From the NCBI RefSeq assembly GCF_001431415.1, contig NZ_LDJI01000031.1:1-64000 (forward strand): a stretch of 64,000 bases of DNA, given 5' to 3'. The notes beneath the pieces are model-generated. The model did no database searches, had not been told where the DNA came from, and was given only the letters and a program-made list of their open reading frames with translations. Made by a program: the position numbers and the translations under genes. The DNA is from Stenotrophomonas humi. GTDB taxonomy: Bacteria > Pseudomonadota > Gammaproteobacteria > Xanthomonadales > Xanthomonadaceae. Shown one piece after another: positions 25,858-35,057 of this stretch; positions within the stretch are counted from its first letter, which is position 1, and every line of letters begins with the position of its first letter.

Positions 25858-25954
25858 GACTACGGTTCCTCCAAAGTCACCGGATTCTGTCATCCGCCCG
25901 CCTAAATACTGTGAACGTTCTTCAACGCGGAGTCATGACCGCTGGCGGCGGGCG

Positions 25955-26812
25955 TCACTCGGGCATCTTCAGCCATTCCAGGCGGGTGGAAGCGCCTGCT
26001 TCGCCCAGATGCTTCTTCAGGGTGGGCAGCGCCGGGGACAAGATCTTGTCGAATTGCCAGGGGGTGTTGACCAATAACATGCCGCTGCCATTCAGACGCA
26101 GGGGCGAGTCATCGGGCCTGACCAGCAGTTCAGCTACCAGCACGGATTTGGCCGGCAGGTGGGTGGCCTTGCGGAAGAACTGCTGCAGGCTGCGACGCTG
26201 CTTGATGGGATACCAGACCGCGACCTGGGCCTGCGGCATGCGGGTGAGGATTTCACGCAGCGTGGCGATGATCTGCGGGTACTCGGCGTCCTGCGACTCG
26301 TAGGGCGGGTCGATCAGCACCAGCGCCCGGCCGATCTTGTCGGCGCCGGACTTGGGCGGGAGCAGGGCCCGGATGCTGTCATAGCCATTGCCGGCGAATA
26401 CCTGCACGCGGCGGTCGTGGGCGAACAGTTCCTTGAGCGCGGCGGCTTCGTCCTTCTGCAGCTCGCAGGCGGCCATGCGGTCCTGCTCGCGCAGGGCGCG
26501 CGCGGCCAGCAGCGGCGAGCCCGGATAGGACACCAGGGCGCCGACCGGGTTGTCGGCCTGCACGGCGCGCAGGTACTGCTCGACCACCTCTGGCAGCGCA
26601 GGCGTGGACATCAGCTGCAGGATGCCCAGGTCGGCCTCGGCGGTCTTGCGGCTTTCCTCGGCCGAGAGCAGGTAACGGCCGCGTCCTGCATGGGTATCCA
26701 GGACGAAGAAGGGGGATTCTTTGCGCTTGAGCGCGTCGATCATGGCGAGCATGACGACATGCTTGAGCACGTCGGCGTGGTTACCGGCGTGGAAGGCGTG
26801 GCGATAGTTCAT
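25955..26812 (-). CDS. rlmJ: 23S rRNA (adenine(2030)-N6)-methyltransferase RlmJ
   Basis: A 285-residue SAM-dependent methyltransferase that modifies A2030 of 23S rRNA. The family N-terminus MNYRHAFHAGNHADVLKH is intact, the SAM-binding strand is FVLDTHAGRGRY near residue 36, and the catalytic motif IDPPYE is near residue 167. Length is normal for the family. It is transcribed away from creB, with 45 bp between the starts, so the two share a short divergent promoter region. Confidence 0.95.
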   Translation of the reverse strand: MNYRHAFHAGNHADVLKHVVMLAMIDALKRKESPFFVLDTHAGRGRYLLSAEESRKTAEADLGILQLMSTPALPEVVEQYLRAVQADNPVGALVSYPGSPLLAARALREQDRMAACELQKDEAAALKELFAHDRRVQVFAGNGYDSIRALLPPKSGADKIGRALVLIDPPYESQDAEYPQIIATLREILTRMPQAQVAVWYPIKQRRSLQQFFRKATHLPAKSVLVAELLVRPDDSPLRLNGSGMLLVNTPWQFDKILSPALPTLKKHLGEAGASTRLEWLKMPE

Positions 26813-26857
26813 CGGCGAAGTGTACGGGGGTGCCCGGGCGGCGGCTATGCTGGCGGC

Positions 26858-27565
26858 ATGTCAGACCAGCCAGCCCGGGTGCTCGTCGTCGAAGACGAGA
26901 CCGCCATTGCCGATACCCTCCTGTACGCCCTGCGCAGCGAAGGCTACGCCGCCAGCCACTGTGGGCTGGGCCGCGAAGCCCTGGAGCGCCTGCGCGACGA
27001 GGGGGCCGACGTGGTGGTGCTGGATGTGGGCCTGCCCGACCTGGGCGGGTTCGAGGTGTGCCGGCAACTGCGCACCTTCAGCCAGGTACCGGTGATCTTC
27101 CTGACCGCCCGCAATGACGAGTTCGACCGGGTGCTGGGGCTGGAGCTGGGCGCCGACGACTATGTGACCAAGCCGTTCTCGCCGCGTGAAATGGTCGCCC
27201 GGGTACGCGCCCGGCTGCGTCGTGGGGCCGGTACCGCGGCTTCGCCGCCAACGGTGGCTGCCGTCGGCTGGCGCTCGTGCGGTCGCTTCGCCATTGATGA
27301 AGAGGGCAGGCGTATCCGTTACCAGGACGCGCTGCTGGACCTCACCCGCTACGAGTACGCGCTGCTTGCCGCGCTGCTGCAACGGCCGGGGGCGATCCTG
27401 AGCCGGGCGCAGTTGATGGAGCGTGGCTGGGACCATGCCAGCGACAGTACCGACCGTACCGTCGATACCCACGTCAAAACCCTGCGGGCCAAGCTGCGTG
27501 CGGCCGGTGCGCAGGAGGACCCCATCCGCACCCATCGCGGTGTGGGCTACGCGCTGGAGCTGTAA
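26858..27565 (+). CDS. creB: Two-component response regulator CreB
   Basis: A 235-residue OmpR-type regulator that binds cre tags when phosphorylated by CreC. The receiver domain has the acidic pair at residues 12-13, the phospho-acceptor Asp56 in VVLDVGLPD and Lys105 in TKPFSPRE. The winged-helix domain follows, with TRYEYALLAALLQRPG and RTVDTHVKTLR. The ATG at 26858 was chosen because the receiver starts immediately (MSDQPARVLVVEDE). Its stop TAATG overlaps creC. In related bacteria the system responds to peptidoglycan damage and beta-lactams. Confidence 0.95.
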   Translation: MSDQPARVLVVEDETAIADTLLYALRSEGYAASHCGLGREALERLRDEGADVVVLDVGLPDLGGFEVCRQLRTFSQVPVIFLTARNDEFDRVLGLELGADDYVTKPFSPREMVARVRARLRRGAGTAASPPTVAAVGWRSCGRFAIDEEGRRIRYQDALLDLTRYEYALLAALLQRPGAILSRAQLMERGWDHASDSTDRTVDTHVKTLRAKLRAAGAQEDPIRTHRGVGYALEL

Positions 27566-29001
27566 TGCGGCTGGGGCTCAAGATCTTTCTGGGGTTCTTC
27601 CTGATCGTTGGCATCGCCGCGTTCTTCGTGATGCGTGTGTTCGTCAACGAGGTGAAGCCCGGTGTGCGCCAGGCCATGGAATCCACGCTGGTGGATGCGG
27701 CCAACGTGCTGGCGGTGATCGCCGCGCCGGACCTGAAGGCCGGGCGCATCGCCGAAGGTACCTTCGCCGCGCAGATGGCCACCGCGCAGCGGCGCGACCC
27801 CAAGGCGATGGTATGGCGCTTCCCCAAGCGCAGTGTCGAGTACCGGGTGACCATCACCGATGCCAAGGGCATCGTGATCTACGACTCGCGCGGGCAGGAT
27901 GTGGGGCGCGACAACTCACGCTGGAACGATGTCTACAAGACACTGCGCGGCGAGTATGGGGCACGCTCCAGCGCGGAAAAGCCCGGCGATGAAACCTCCA
28001 CCGTGATGCACGTCGCCGCACCGGTCTACGATCCGGCCGACGGCCGCACCTTGATCGGCGTGTTGACCCTGTCGCAGCCCAACGACACCATCGATCCATT
28101 CATCGCTGCCAGCCAGCGCGCCATCATCGCGCGTGGTACGTGGCTGATCGGCCTGTCGGCGTTGATCGGCCTGTTGATGACCTGGTGGCTGTCGCGCGGC
28201 ATTGGCAGCCTGAGCCGCTATGCCAAGGCAGTGAGTGCGGGCGAGCCGGTGCCACCACCGCCACGTCGCCGTGATGAGATCGGTGACCTCGGCCAGGCGC
28301 TGGAAACCATGCGCCGCAAGCTGGAAGGCAAGGCGTATGTCGAGCAGTACGTGCAATCACTGACGCACGAAATGAAGAGCCCGCTGGCTGCCATCCGTGG
28401 CGCCGCCGAGCTGCTGCAGGAGCCGCTGCCCGAGGCCGAGCGGCAACGCTTCGCCGGCAACATCGTGCAGCAGGAGCGGCGCCTGACCGAAACCATCGAT
28501 CAGCTGTTGCGGCTGGCCGAAGTGGAGCAGCACGGTTGGCTGCAGAAGCGCGGCGAGGTGGATCTGGTCGCGCTGTGCCGCGCGCTGGCCGATGACGCCG
28601 GCCCGAGCCTGCAGGCTGCGCGTCTGCAGTTGGAGAGCCGCATGCCCGAGCGTGCCTTGCTGCAGGGCGATGCGTTCCTGCTGCGGCAGGCGTTGTCCAA
28701 CCTGCTGGACAACGCCATCGCGTTCTCGCCCGAAGGCGGGCGCATCGTGTTGAACCTGCAACACGATGGCGAAGGCTGGACGGTAAGTCTGCGTGATGCC
28801 GGCCCCGGCGTGCCGGAGTACGCGCAGGAGCGGGTTTTCGAGCGTTTCTATTCGTTGTCACGGCCGCGCAGTGGGCAGCGCAGCAGCGGCCTGGGGCTGC
28901 CGTTCGTGGCGGAGGTCGCGCGCCTGCACGGCGGCCGCGCGCAGTTGCGCAACCATCCCGACGGGGGCGCCGAGGCAAGCCTGGTGCTGCCGCTGGCCTG
29001 A
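27565..29001 (+). CDS. creC: Sensor histidine kinase CreC
   Basis: The 478-residue inner-membrane partner of CreB. A first membrane helix lies at residues 5-26, a periplasmic sensor domain follows (EVKPGVRQAMESTLVDAA near 29), and a second helix lies at about 190-207. HAMP-like and HisKA regions come next, with the phospho-accepting His at about 268 (LTHEMKSPLAAIRG). The ATPase domain has the boxes NLLDNAIAF, DAGPGVPEY and GLGLPFV. Length is close to E. coli CreC (474). It overlaps creB by one base. Confidence 0.96.
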   Translation: MRLGLKIFLGFFLIVGIAAFFVMRVFVNEVKPGVRQAMESTLVDAANVLAVIAAPDLKAGRIAEGTFAAQMATAQRRDPKAMVWRFPKRSVEYRVTITDAKGIVIYDSRGQDVGRDNSRWNDVYKTLRGEYGARSSAEKPGDETSTVMHVAAPVYDPADGRTLIGVLTLSQPNDTIDPFIAASQRAIIARGTWLIGLSALIGLLMTWWLSRGIGSLSRYAKAVSAGEPVPPPPRRRDEIGDLGQALETMRRKLEGKAYVEQYVQSLTHEMKSPLAAIRGAAELLQEPLPEAERQRFAGNIVQQERRLTETIDQLLRLAEVEQHGWLQKRGEVDLVALCRALADDAGPSLQAARLQLESRMPERALLQGDAFLLRQALSNLLDNAIAFSPEGGRIVLNLQHDGEGWTVSLRDAGPGVPEYAQERVFERFYSLSRPRSGQRSSGLGLPFVAEVARLHGGRAQLRNHPDGGAEASLVLPLA

Positions 29002-29002
29002 C

Positions 29003-29018
29003 TTCACATTCGCTTCAA
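29003..29018 (+). promoter_or_regulatory. cre tag (CreB-binding site) ahead of creD
   Basis: TTCACATTCGCTTCAA matches the cre-tag consensus TTCAC-N6-TTCAC in nine of the ten fixed positions. It lies directly after the creC stop and 68 bp before the creD start. No such repeat is seen before creB. Confidence 0.75.
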
Positions 29019-29085
29019 ATTCGCCACAAACCCTGCTCACCGGGCGGGGGGAAGCTGTGCCTCGGTTACCACACGAGGACGTGAC

Positions 29086-30450
29086 ATGACTTCCCTGAAA
29101 CTGCTGTTGCGCTTCGCCATCGTCGGCGGGCTGGCGCTGTTGTTGTTGATTCCCCTGTTGCTGATCCGCAGCACCATCAACGAGCGCGAGCGCTATCGTG
29201 ACCAGGCCGTCGAGCGGGTCGCGCAGAGCCGGGCCGGTGAGCAGACGCTGATCGGGCCGGTACGCGTGCTGCCGTGGAAGCAGACGCGCGAAGTCGAAGT
29301 GGAAGTGGAGGGCAGCACGCAGCGCAAGACCGAACTGCGTACCGAGCACGGCTATGACCTGCAGATGCCGACGCGCCTGAGCGTACAGGGCAAGATGCGC
29401 CCGGACGAACGCCATGTCGGCCTGTTCAAGGTCCCGGTCTACAGCTGGCAGGCCAAGCTGCAGGCCGAGTTTGCCGGCACCAACTACGCCGCGGTGCCCG
29501 GACGTACCTACGAGCGCCCCTACCTGGCGTTGGGTATCGCCGACGTGCGCGGGCTGGTGGGTACGCCCAATCTGCGTGTCGATGGCCGTGCGGTACCGCT
29601 GCAGTCCGGCTCAGGCGTGCTGGAAGAAACCTCCAAGGGCCTGCATGCGCCATTGACGCAGTTGGTGGACATCAGCCAGGGCGTGTTGCGTGAGGGCAGC
29701 AAGGTCGAGCTGGAGTTCGTGCTCGATGGCACCCGTTCGTTGTCGGTGGTGCCGGTGGGCGACGACACCCGCGTGTCGCTGGATTCGCCGTGGCCGCACC
29801 CCTTGTTCGGCGGCAGTTTCCTGCCCAATGAACGGACCATCGATGACAGTGGCTTCAAGGCCCAATGGGCGGTGTCCTCGCTGGCATCGGCAGCACAGGC
29901 GCAGCTGCTCAAGAACATTCGTGGCGTCGGCGGCAGTGTCGAGTCGTTGAATGTCGCGCTGGTGGATCCGGTGGACGTCTATACCCAGGCCGACCGCGCC
30001 ACCAAGTACGGCATCCTGTTCGTGCTGCTGACCTTTGTGGGCTTCGCGCTGTTCGAGCTGATCAAGCAGCTCAAGATCCACCCGTTGCAGTACCTGCTGG
30101 TCGGATTGGCGCTGGCGATCTTCTTCCTGCTGCTGGTGAGTCTGTCCGAGCAGATCGCGTTCTGGCAGGCGTATCTGATATCGGCGGCGGCATGTATCGG
30201 CCTGCAGGGCTTCTACCTGAGCGGTGTGCTGCGCAGCTGGAAGTACGGCTTGGGTTTCTCGACCATGCTGACCCTGCTTTACGGCGTGCTGTACATGTTG
30301 CTGGCTTCGGAGAACAACGCGTTGCTGATGGGCTCGCTGCTGCTGTTCGGCATCCTGGCCGTGATCATGTGGATCACCCGCAAGGTGGATTGGTACGAGC
30401 TGAGCAGCCGCTCCGCCGCCAAGCCGGCCGCGCCCCCGACATTGCCGTAA
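29086..30450 (+). CDS. creD: Inner membrane protein CreD
   Basis: A 454-residue membrane protein, usually the most strongly induced CreB target, linked to envelope integrity and beta-lactam or colicin tolerance; its biochemical role is unknown. One membrane helix lies at residues 8-28. A large periplasmic domain follows to about 300, and five to six further helices fill the C-terminal third (from YGILFVLLTFVGFALFELI). The length agrees with E. coli CreD (450). A cre tag lies in the 84-bp gap after creC. Confidence 0.96.
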   Translation: MTSLKLLLRFAIVGGLALLLLIPLLLIRSTINERERYRDQAVERVAQSRAGEQTLIGPVRVLPWKQTREVEVEVEGSTQRKTELRTEHGYDLQMPTRLSVQGKMRPDERHVGLFKVPVYSWQAKLQAEFAGTNYAAVPGRTYERPYLALGIADVRGLVGTPNLRVDGRAVPLQSGSGVLEETSKGLHAPLTQLVDISQGVLREGSKVELEFVLDGTRSLSVVPVGDDTRVSLDSPWPHPLFGGSFLPNERTIDDSGFKAQWAVSSLASAAQAQLLKNIRGVGGSVESLNVALVDPVDVYTQADRATKYGILFVLLTFVGFALFELIKQLKIHPLQYLLVGLALAIFFLLLVSLSEQIAFWQAYLISAAACIGLQGFYLSGVLRSWKYGLGFSTMLTLLYGVLYMLLASENNALLMGSLLLFGILAVIMWITRKVDWYELSSRSAAKPAAPPTLP

Positions 30451-30455
30451 CCGAT

Positions 30456-30479
30456 GCGGGGTGGCCCAGGCCACCCCGC
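30456..30479 (+). terminator. Hairpin after creD
   Basis: A perfect 10-bp stem (GCGGGGTGGC / GCCACCCCGC) with a CCAG loop starts six bases after the creD stop. It lacks a U-tract, so it may attenuate rather than end transcription into the next gene, which starts 21 bp later. Confidence 0.55.
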
Positions 30480-30500
30480 TGCTTCGGGAGGAACCAGGAT

Positions 30501-30944
30501 ATGAATCGGGTATCGATCCACCGCCGGGCACAACGGCTGCTGCCCGCGCAGATCCAAACCAGTGGCTTGTTGCATTTCGGCACGTCGCCGGGGCAGGTGG
30601 AAGGTGTGTTGCTGGGCAGCGTGTTTGACTGCGACACGCAGGGCGTCATCGTGTTGCGATTGGCCGGGCAGACGGCGGTCGCGATCCAGCGGCAGGGATT
30701 GGCGTTTTTCGAACAGGCGCATGTGGCGCGTGCGGGATTGCAGCGGGCGCTGCCTGCACATTACGGGCAGTGGCAACGTGTGGTGCTGGAGGGAGTTCGT
30801 GACCATCCAGCGGAACAGGGGGTTCCGCGCGATGCGGGGACGGATTGGAACGGCTCGGCGTACTTCGCCGGCTCGCGGGATCGGCGTGCGTGGTTGGCGG
30901 TGCTACCGGTGGAGCGGTTGGTGGTTTATGGGTGGTTGAATTGA
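30501..30944 (+). CDS. Protein of unknown function downstream of creD
   Basis: A 147-residue protein I do not recognise. The ATG at 30501 has GGGAGGAACC 12 bases ahead. Composition is mixed and globular with several beta-prone stretches (GVIVLRLAGQTAVAIQ, AWLAVLPVERLVVYGWLN). It has no signal peptide, membrane helix or catalytic motif I can name. It lies 50 bp after creD on the same strand, separated by a hairpin, so partial co-expression with the Cre system is possible. There is no T-rich terminator between them. Confidence 0.65.
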   Translation: MNRVSIHRRAQRLLPAQIQTSGLLHFGTSPGQVEGVLLGSVFDCDTQGVIVLRLAGQTAVAIQRQGLAFFEQAHVARAGLQRALPAHYGQWQRVVLEGVRDHPAEQGVPRDAGTDWNGSAYFAGSRDRRAWLAVLPVERLVVYGWLN

Positions 30945-31081
30945 GCGGAGCGGATAGGGCAGCAGTGCACAGACTGAGGCTGATTCGGCCCAACCATGAC
31001 CATTGGCCGACTCGGATGATGGGTGCGTCTGGCTAGACTCGGGCCTTTGTCGTTGTCGGCCGAGTGCCCGGGGGAATACTG

Positions 31082-32674
31082 GTGATCAAGCGTGGTTTGT
31101 TGGCCTTGTGCATGGGCTTGGCCGTGGGTGCTCCGGCCTACGCCGCCGAGCAGGTGGATCTGGACATGGTGGGCAAGATCCGTCAGGAGGCCTTCCACCG
31201 TTCGCAGGTGATGGATACCTTCAGCCATCTCACCGAGAACATCGGGCCGCGCCTGAGCAACTCCCCGGCGATGGCCAAGGCCAACCGCTGGAGCCGCGAG
31301 CGCTTCAACGCCTGGGGCCTGACCAATGTGCACGACGAAGCGTTCGAGGACTTCGGCCGCGGTTGGGAATTCTCTTCGTCCAGTGTCGAGATGCTGTCCG
31401 AGCGCGTGCAGCCGCTGCATGCGCTGCCCAAGGCGTGGACACCGGGTACCAATGGTCCGGTCGAAGGTGAGCTGATCCAGGTCGAGATCAAGAAGCTGGC
31501 CGACATGGAGCAGTACAAGGGCAAGCTGCGCGGCAAGATCCTGCTGCTGGGCGACGCGCGCGAATACAAGCGTGGCACCGAGGCTGATTCGCACCGTCAC
31601 GACGCCACTTCGCTGGAAGGCCTGCAGGAATTCGCCATTCCCAAGACCGCCGAAGAAGATCGCGCCAAGCGGGTCAAGGAATTCAACGAGCGTCAGGAAC
31701 TGGCCCGCGCCACCAATGCCTTCTTCATCGAGGAAGGTGCCTTGGCCGCGATCAGCATCAGTGGCTGGGACAACGGCATCATCCGCGTGGCCGGCGGTGG
31801 CTCGCGCAAGGCCGGTGAATCGGTGGGCATCCCGGAACTGGCGATGATCGCCGAGCACTTCAACCCACTGGTGCGCGCGCTGAAGGACAAGCAGGCCGTA
31901 CGCCTGCGCGTGAACGTGGATGCACGCTTCACCGACGACACCAATCAGCCCGGTCACAACACGTTGGCCGAGATCCGTGGCAGCAGCAAGGCCGACGAGA
32001 TCGTGATGCTGGGCGCGCACATGGACTCCTGGCACACCGGCACCGGTGCGGCCGACAACGCCGCCGGCGTGGCGGTGATGATGGAAGCCATGCGCATCCT
32101 CAAGGCGGTGGGTGCCAAGCCCAAGCGCACCATCCGCGTGGCGCTGTGGAGTGGCGAGGAGCAGGGCCTGATCGGCTCGCAGGCCTACGTGGCCCAGCAC
32201 TTCGCACATTACCCGGAACCGACCGACGCGGCGCAGAAGGCGCTGCCGGCATCGCTGCGCGAACCGACCGGTGCGCTGCAGAAGCTGCGTGATTACGACA
32301 AGTTCCAGGTGTACTTCAACATGGACAACGGCTCGGGCCGCTTCCGTGGCATCTACGCGCAGGAAAACATGGCGGCGATGCCGATCTTCGAGGCATGGTT
32401 GAAGCCGTTCAACGATGTGGGCGCCACCACGGTGGCCACCCGCAACACCGGCAGCACCGACCACATCAGCTATGACCGCGTGGGCCTGCCGGGCTTCCAG
32501 TTCATCCAGGACCGTCTGGACTACTTCAGCAATGTCCACCACAGCCACCTGGATACCTGGGATCACGCTGAAGCCGAGGATCTGAAGCAGGCGGCGGCGA
32601 TCGTGGCCTCGTTCGTCTACAACGCGGCGATGCGTGAGGGTAATTTCCCGCGCAAGCCGTTGTTGGAGAAATGA
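31082..32674 (+). CDS. Exported M28-family zinc metallopeptidase
   Basis: A 530-residue exported aminopeptidase- or carboxypeptidase-like enzyme. The GTG at 31082 is preferred because GGGGGA precedes it and the signal peptide (VIKRGLLALCMGLAVG, cut after AYA) follows at once; a GTG at 31064 is possible. A protease-associated domain lies near residues 130-260. The two-zinc site includes the His in GAHMDSWHTG, Asp in AADNAAG, Glu pair in WSGEEQGL, Asp in NMDNGSG and His in STDHISYD. It is expressed alone, with a good terminator after it. The substrate cannot be deduced. Confidence 0.93.
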   Translation: MIKRGLLALCMGLAVGAPAYAAEQVDLDMVGKIRQEAFHRSQVMDTFSHLTENIGPRLSNSPAMAKANRWSRERFNAWGLTNVHDEAFEDFGRGWEFSSSSVEMLSERVQPLHALPKAWTPGTNGPVEGELIQVEIKKLADMEQYKGKLRGKILLLGDAREYKRGTEADSHRHDATSLEGLQEFAIPKTAEEDRAKRVKEFNERQELARATNAFFIEEGALAAISISGWDNGIIRVAGGGSRKAGESVGIPELAMIAEHFNPLVRALKDKQAVRLRVNVDARFTDDTNQPGHNTLAEIRGSSKADEIVMLGAHMDSWHTGTGAADNAAGVAVMMEAMRILKAVGAKPKRTIRVALWSGEEQGLIGSQAYVAQHFAHYPEPTDAAQKALPASLREPTGALQKLRDYDKFQVYFNMDNGSGRFRGIYAQENMAAMPIFEAWLKPFNDVGATTVATRNTGSTDHISYDRVGLPGFQFIQDRLDYFSNVHHSHLDTWDHAEAEDLKQAAAIVASFVYNAAMREGNFPRKPLLEK

Positions 32675-32695
32675 GTTAGCTGCATTTGCTTGAAG

Positions 32696-32725
32696 GAAGG
32701 GCCGCGTTGCGGCCCTTCTGCTTTT
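32696..32725 (+). terminator. Terminator of the M28 peptidase gene
   Basis: A perfect 10-bp stem (GAAGGGCCGC / GCGGCCCTTC) with a GTT loop is followed by TGCTTTT. It starts 22 bp after the stop codon. Confidence 0.85.
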
Positions 32726-32754
32726 GGGGCAGAGCAAGTAGATGCTTGATGAGT

Positions 32755-33063
32755 CCCTTCTCCCGCGTGCTGGGGGAAGGTGCCCGAAGGGCCGAAGGGG
32801 GGCTTTGGCTTTTGTTGTTGCTGGCGCCTTGGTCTCTCATGAGCAGCAGTTGCAACAACAAGATCAAAATCACAGGCCTTCGCTTCCCTTCGGGGAGCGA
32901 GCTACCTGGTCTCGTCGAGAAACGACGCACATCCGTGTGTGCCGCCCCGTGGGGGCTTATCTGCGGGCTCCGTCGCTGCGGAAGGGGCCCGGTGAGGCGA
33001 AGGCCAAAGCCAGAGCCAAAGCTGCCCTCACCCCAAGCCCTCTCCCGCAAGCGGGAGAGGGGC
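32755..33063. repeat. Composite palindromic intergenic element before gltX
   Basis: This fills most of the 459-bp gene-free gap 32675-33133. It begins with CCCTTCTCCCGCGTGCTGGG and ends with CCCTCTCCCGCAAGCGGGAG, then AGGGG. Inside are nested inverted segments: GGCTTTGGCTTTTG against CAAAGCCAGAGCC-like, and TGTTGTTGC against GCAACAACA. Related units occur at 49386, 61295 and inside mfd. No coding capacity is supported. The last 70 bp of the gap should hold the gltX promoter and ribosome-binding site. Confidence 0.65.
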
Positions 33064-33133
33064 TTCAGGCCTTGCCACGGCGTCAATGCGGGCGAAGGGG
33101 TAAAATGCCGCGATTCCCACTTCTGCGCCTGTC

Positions 33134-34537
33134 ATGACCGTTCGCACTCGTTTTGCCCCCAGTCCCACCGGCTACCTGCACATTGGTGGCGCCCGCACTG
33201 CGCTTTACTGCTGGCTGGAGGCCCGTCACCGTGGCGGCGAGTTCGTGCTGCGCATCGAAGACACCGACCGTGAGCGCAGCACCCAGGCGGCCATCGATGC
33301 CATCCTGGAGGCGATGGAATGGCTGGGCCTGGGCTATGACGAAGGCCCGATCTACCAGACCGAGCGCGTCGCCCGCTACAAGGAAGTGGCCGAGCAGCTG
33401 ATCGCCGACGGCAAGGCCTACTACGCCTATGAGACCCGGGAAGAGCTGGACGCGATGCGCGAAGCGGCGATGGCCAAGCAGGAAAAGCCGCGCTACAACG
33501 GCGCTGCCCGCGAGCTGAAGCTGGCTTACAGGGACGACCCGAACCGCGTCATCCGCTTCAAGAATCCGCTCGACGGCACCGTGGTGTTCGACGACCTGAT
33601 CAAGGGCAAGATCGAAATCGCCAACAGCGAGCTGGATGACATGGTCATCTTCCGTCCGGACGGTTACCCCACCTACAACTTCGCGGTGGTGGTGGACGAT
33701 TGGGACATGAAGATCAATGAGGTCATCCGCGGCGATGACCACATCAACAACACTCCGCGCCAGATCAACCTGTACGAAGCCATCGGCGCCCCGGTGCCGA
33801 AGTTCGGCCACATGCCGATGATCCTGGACGAGCAGGGCGCCAAGCTGTCCAAGCGCACCGGCGCGGCCGATGTCATGCAGTACAAGGACGCCGGCTACCT
33901 GCCCGAAGCGCTGCTGAGCTACCTGGCCCGCCTGGGCTGGTCGCACGGTGACCAGGAGATCTTCACCCGCCAGGAGCTGATCGACCTGTTCGACGTGACC
34001 AACTGCAACTCCAAGGCCGCGCGCCTGGACATGGCCAAGCTGGGCTGGGTGAACCAGCACTTCCTGAAGAGCGAAGATCCGGCGGCCATCGCCCCGCAGT
34101 TGGTTTACCAGCTGGAAAAGCTGGGCCTGGAGGTTGCTGCGGGCCCGGCGCCGGTGGACGTGGTCATCGCCCTGCGCGAGCGCGTGCAGACGCTGAAGGA
34201 AATGGCCGAGAAGGCGGTGGTCTGGTACACGCCGCTGACCGAATACGACGAGGCTGCCGTGGCCAAGCATTTCAAGCCCGGTACCGATGCGCCGCTGGCC
34301 AAGGCCCGCGAGCTGCTGGCTGCGCTGCCGGAATGGACCGCCGAAAGCGTGTCGGCTGCGTTGCATGACACCGCCACACAGCTGGAAATGGGCATGGGCA
34401 AGGTGGCGCAGCCGCTGCGCGTGGCCATCACCGGTACCCAGGTCAGTCCTGACATTTCCCATACCGTATATCTGGCGGGCCGCGACGAGGCCTTGAAACG
34501 CATCGACGCCGCACTCATCAAGATCCCAACGGCCTGA
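33134..34537 (+). CDS. gltX: Glutamate--tRNA ligase
   Basis: Charges tRNA(Glu) with glutamate for translation and for tetrapyrrole synthesis. The 467-residue class I synthetase has the HIGH-type motif in FAPSPTGYLHIGGAR (residues 8-22) and the KMSKS-type motif KLSKRTGA near residue 237. The discriminating N-terminal Rossmann fold and the helical anticodon-binding C-terminal domain are complete. The ATG at 33134 is the only sensible start. It is followed by zur after 13 bp, so the two are likely co-transcribed. Confidence 0.97.
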   Translation: MTVRTRFAPSPTGYLHIGGARTALYCWLEARHRGGEFVLRIEDTDRERSTQAAIDAILEAMEWLGLGYDEGPIYQTERVARYKEVAEQLIADGKAYYAYETREELDAMREAAMAKQEKPRYNGAARELKLAYRDDPNRVIRFKNPLDGTVVFDDLIKGKIEIANSELDDMVIFRPDGYPTYNFAVVVDDWDMKINEVIRGDDHINNTPRQINLYEAIGAPVPKFGHMPMILDEQGAKLSKRTGAADVMQYKDAGYLPEALLSYLARLGWSHGDQEIFTRQELIDLFDVTNCNSKAARLDMAKLGWVNQHFLKSEDPAAIAPQLVYQLEKLGLEVAAGPAPVDVVIALRERVQTLKEMAEKAVVWYTPLTEYDEAAVAKHFKPGTDAPLAKARELLAALPEWTAESVSAALHDTATQLEMGMGKVAQPLRVAITGTQVSPDISHTVYLAGRDEALKRIDAALIKIPTA

Positions 34538-34550
34538 TCCCGAGGTAGAC

Positions 34551-35036
34551 ATGACCGACACACACTCCTGTACCGCCCCGCACCACCACGTCCAGGACGC
34601 GGCGGACTTTGTCGCGGTGGTCGAACGGGTGTGCCGTGAGCGCGGACTGCGGCTGACCCCGATCCGCGCCAACGTGCTGCGCCTGATCGCCGAGGCGGGC
34701 AAGCCGGTCAAAGCCTACGAGCTGCTGGAGTGGGTGCGTGAAGGCAAGGGCGTCGGTGCCGACGCCCCGCCGACGGTTTACCGCGCGCTGGATTTCCTGA
34801 TGGCCAACGGCTTCGTGCACAAGCTGTCATCGGTCAACTCGTTCGTCGCCTGCCACCATCCCAGCAGCAACCAGCACTCGGTGCCGTTCCTGATCTGCGA
34901 CCGGTGCCACAGCGCGGTGGAGCTGGAAGACCGTGACATCGTCCGACAGCTGGAAACCCGCGCCAAGGAGCTGGGTTTCAAACCGCAGGCGCAGACGCTG
35001 GAAGTGCACGGGTTGTGTGCGAACTGCGCCGGGTGA
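34551..35036 (+). CDS. zur: Zinc uptake regulator Zur (Fur family)
   Basis: A 161-residue Fur-family repressor. The winged-helix part contains RGLRLTPIRANVLRLIAEAG and PPTVYRALDFLMANGFVHK. The C-terminal metal domain has the structural zinc pairs CDRC near residue 122 and CANC near 157, and the His-rich N-terminus (HSCTAPHHH) adds possible ligands. The pattern HKLSSVNSFVACHHP fits Zur better than Fur. It lies 13 bp after gltX, ahead of a strong terminator. Its likely targets include the ZnuD-like receptor and merC at 42-45 kb, which flank a Zur-box-like site. Confidence 0.92.
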   Translation: MTDTHSCTAPHHHVQDAADFVAVVERVCRERGLRLTPIRANVLRLIAEAGKPVKAYELLEWVREGKGVGADAPPTVYRALDFLMANGFVHKLSSVNSFVACHHPSSNQHSVPFLICDRCHSAVELEDRDIVRQLETRAKELGFKPQAQTLEVHGLCANCAG

Positions 35037-35057
35037 GGGTTTGATTCGCTGCACGAA

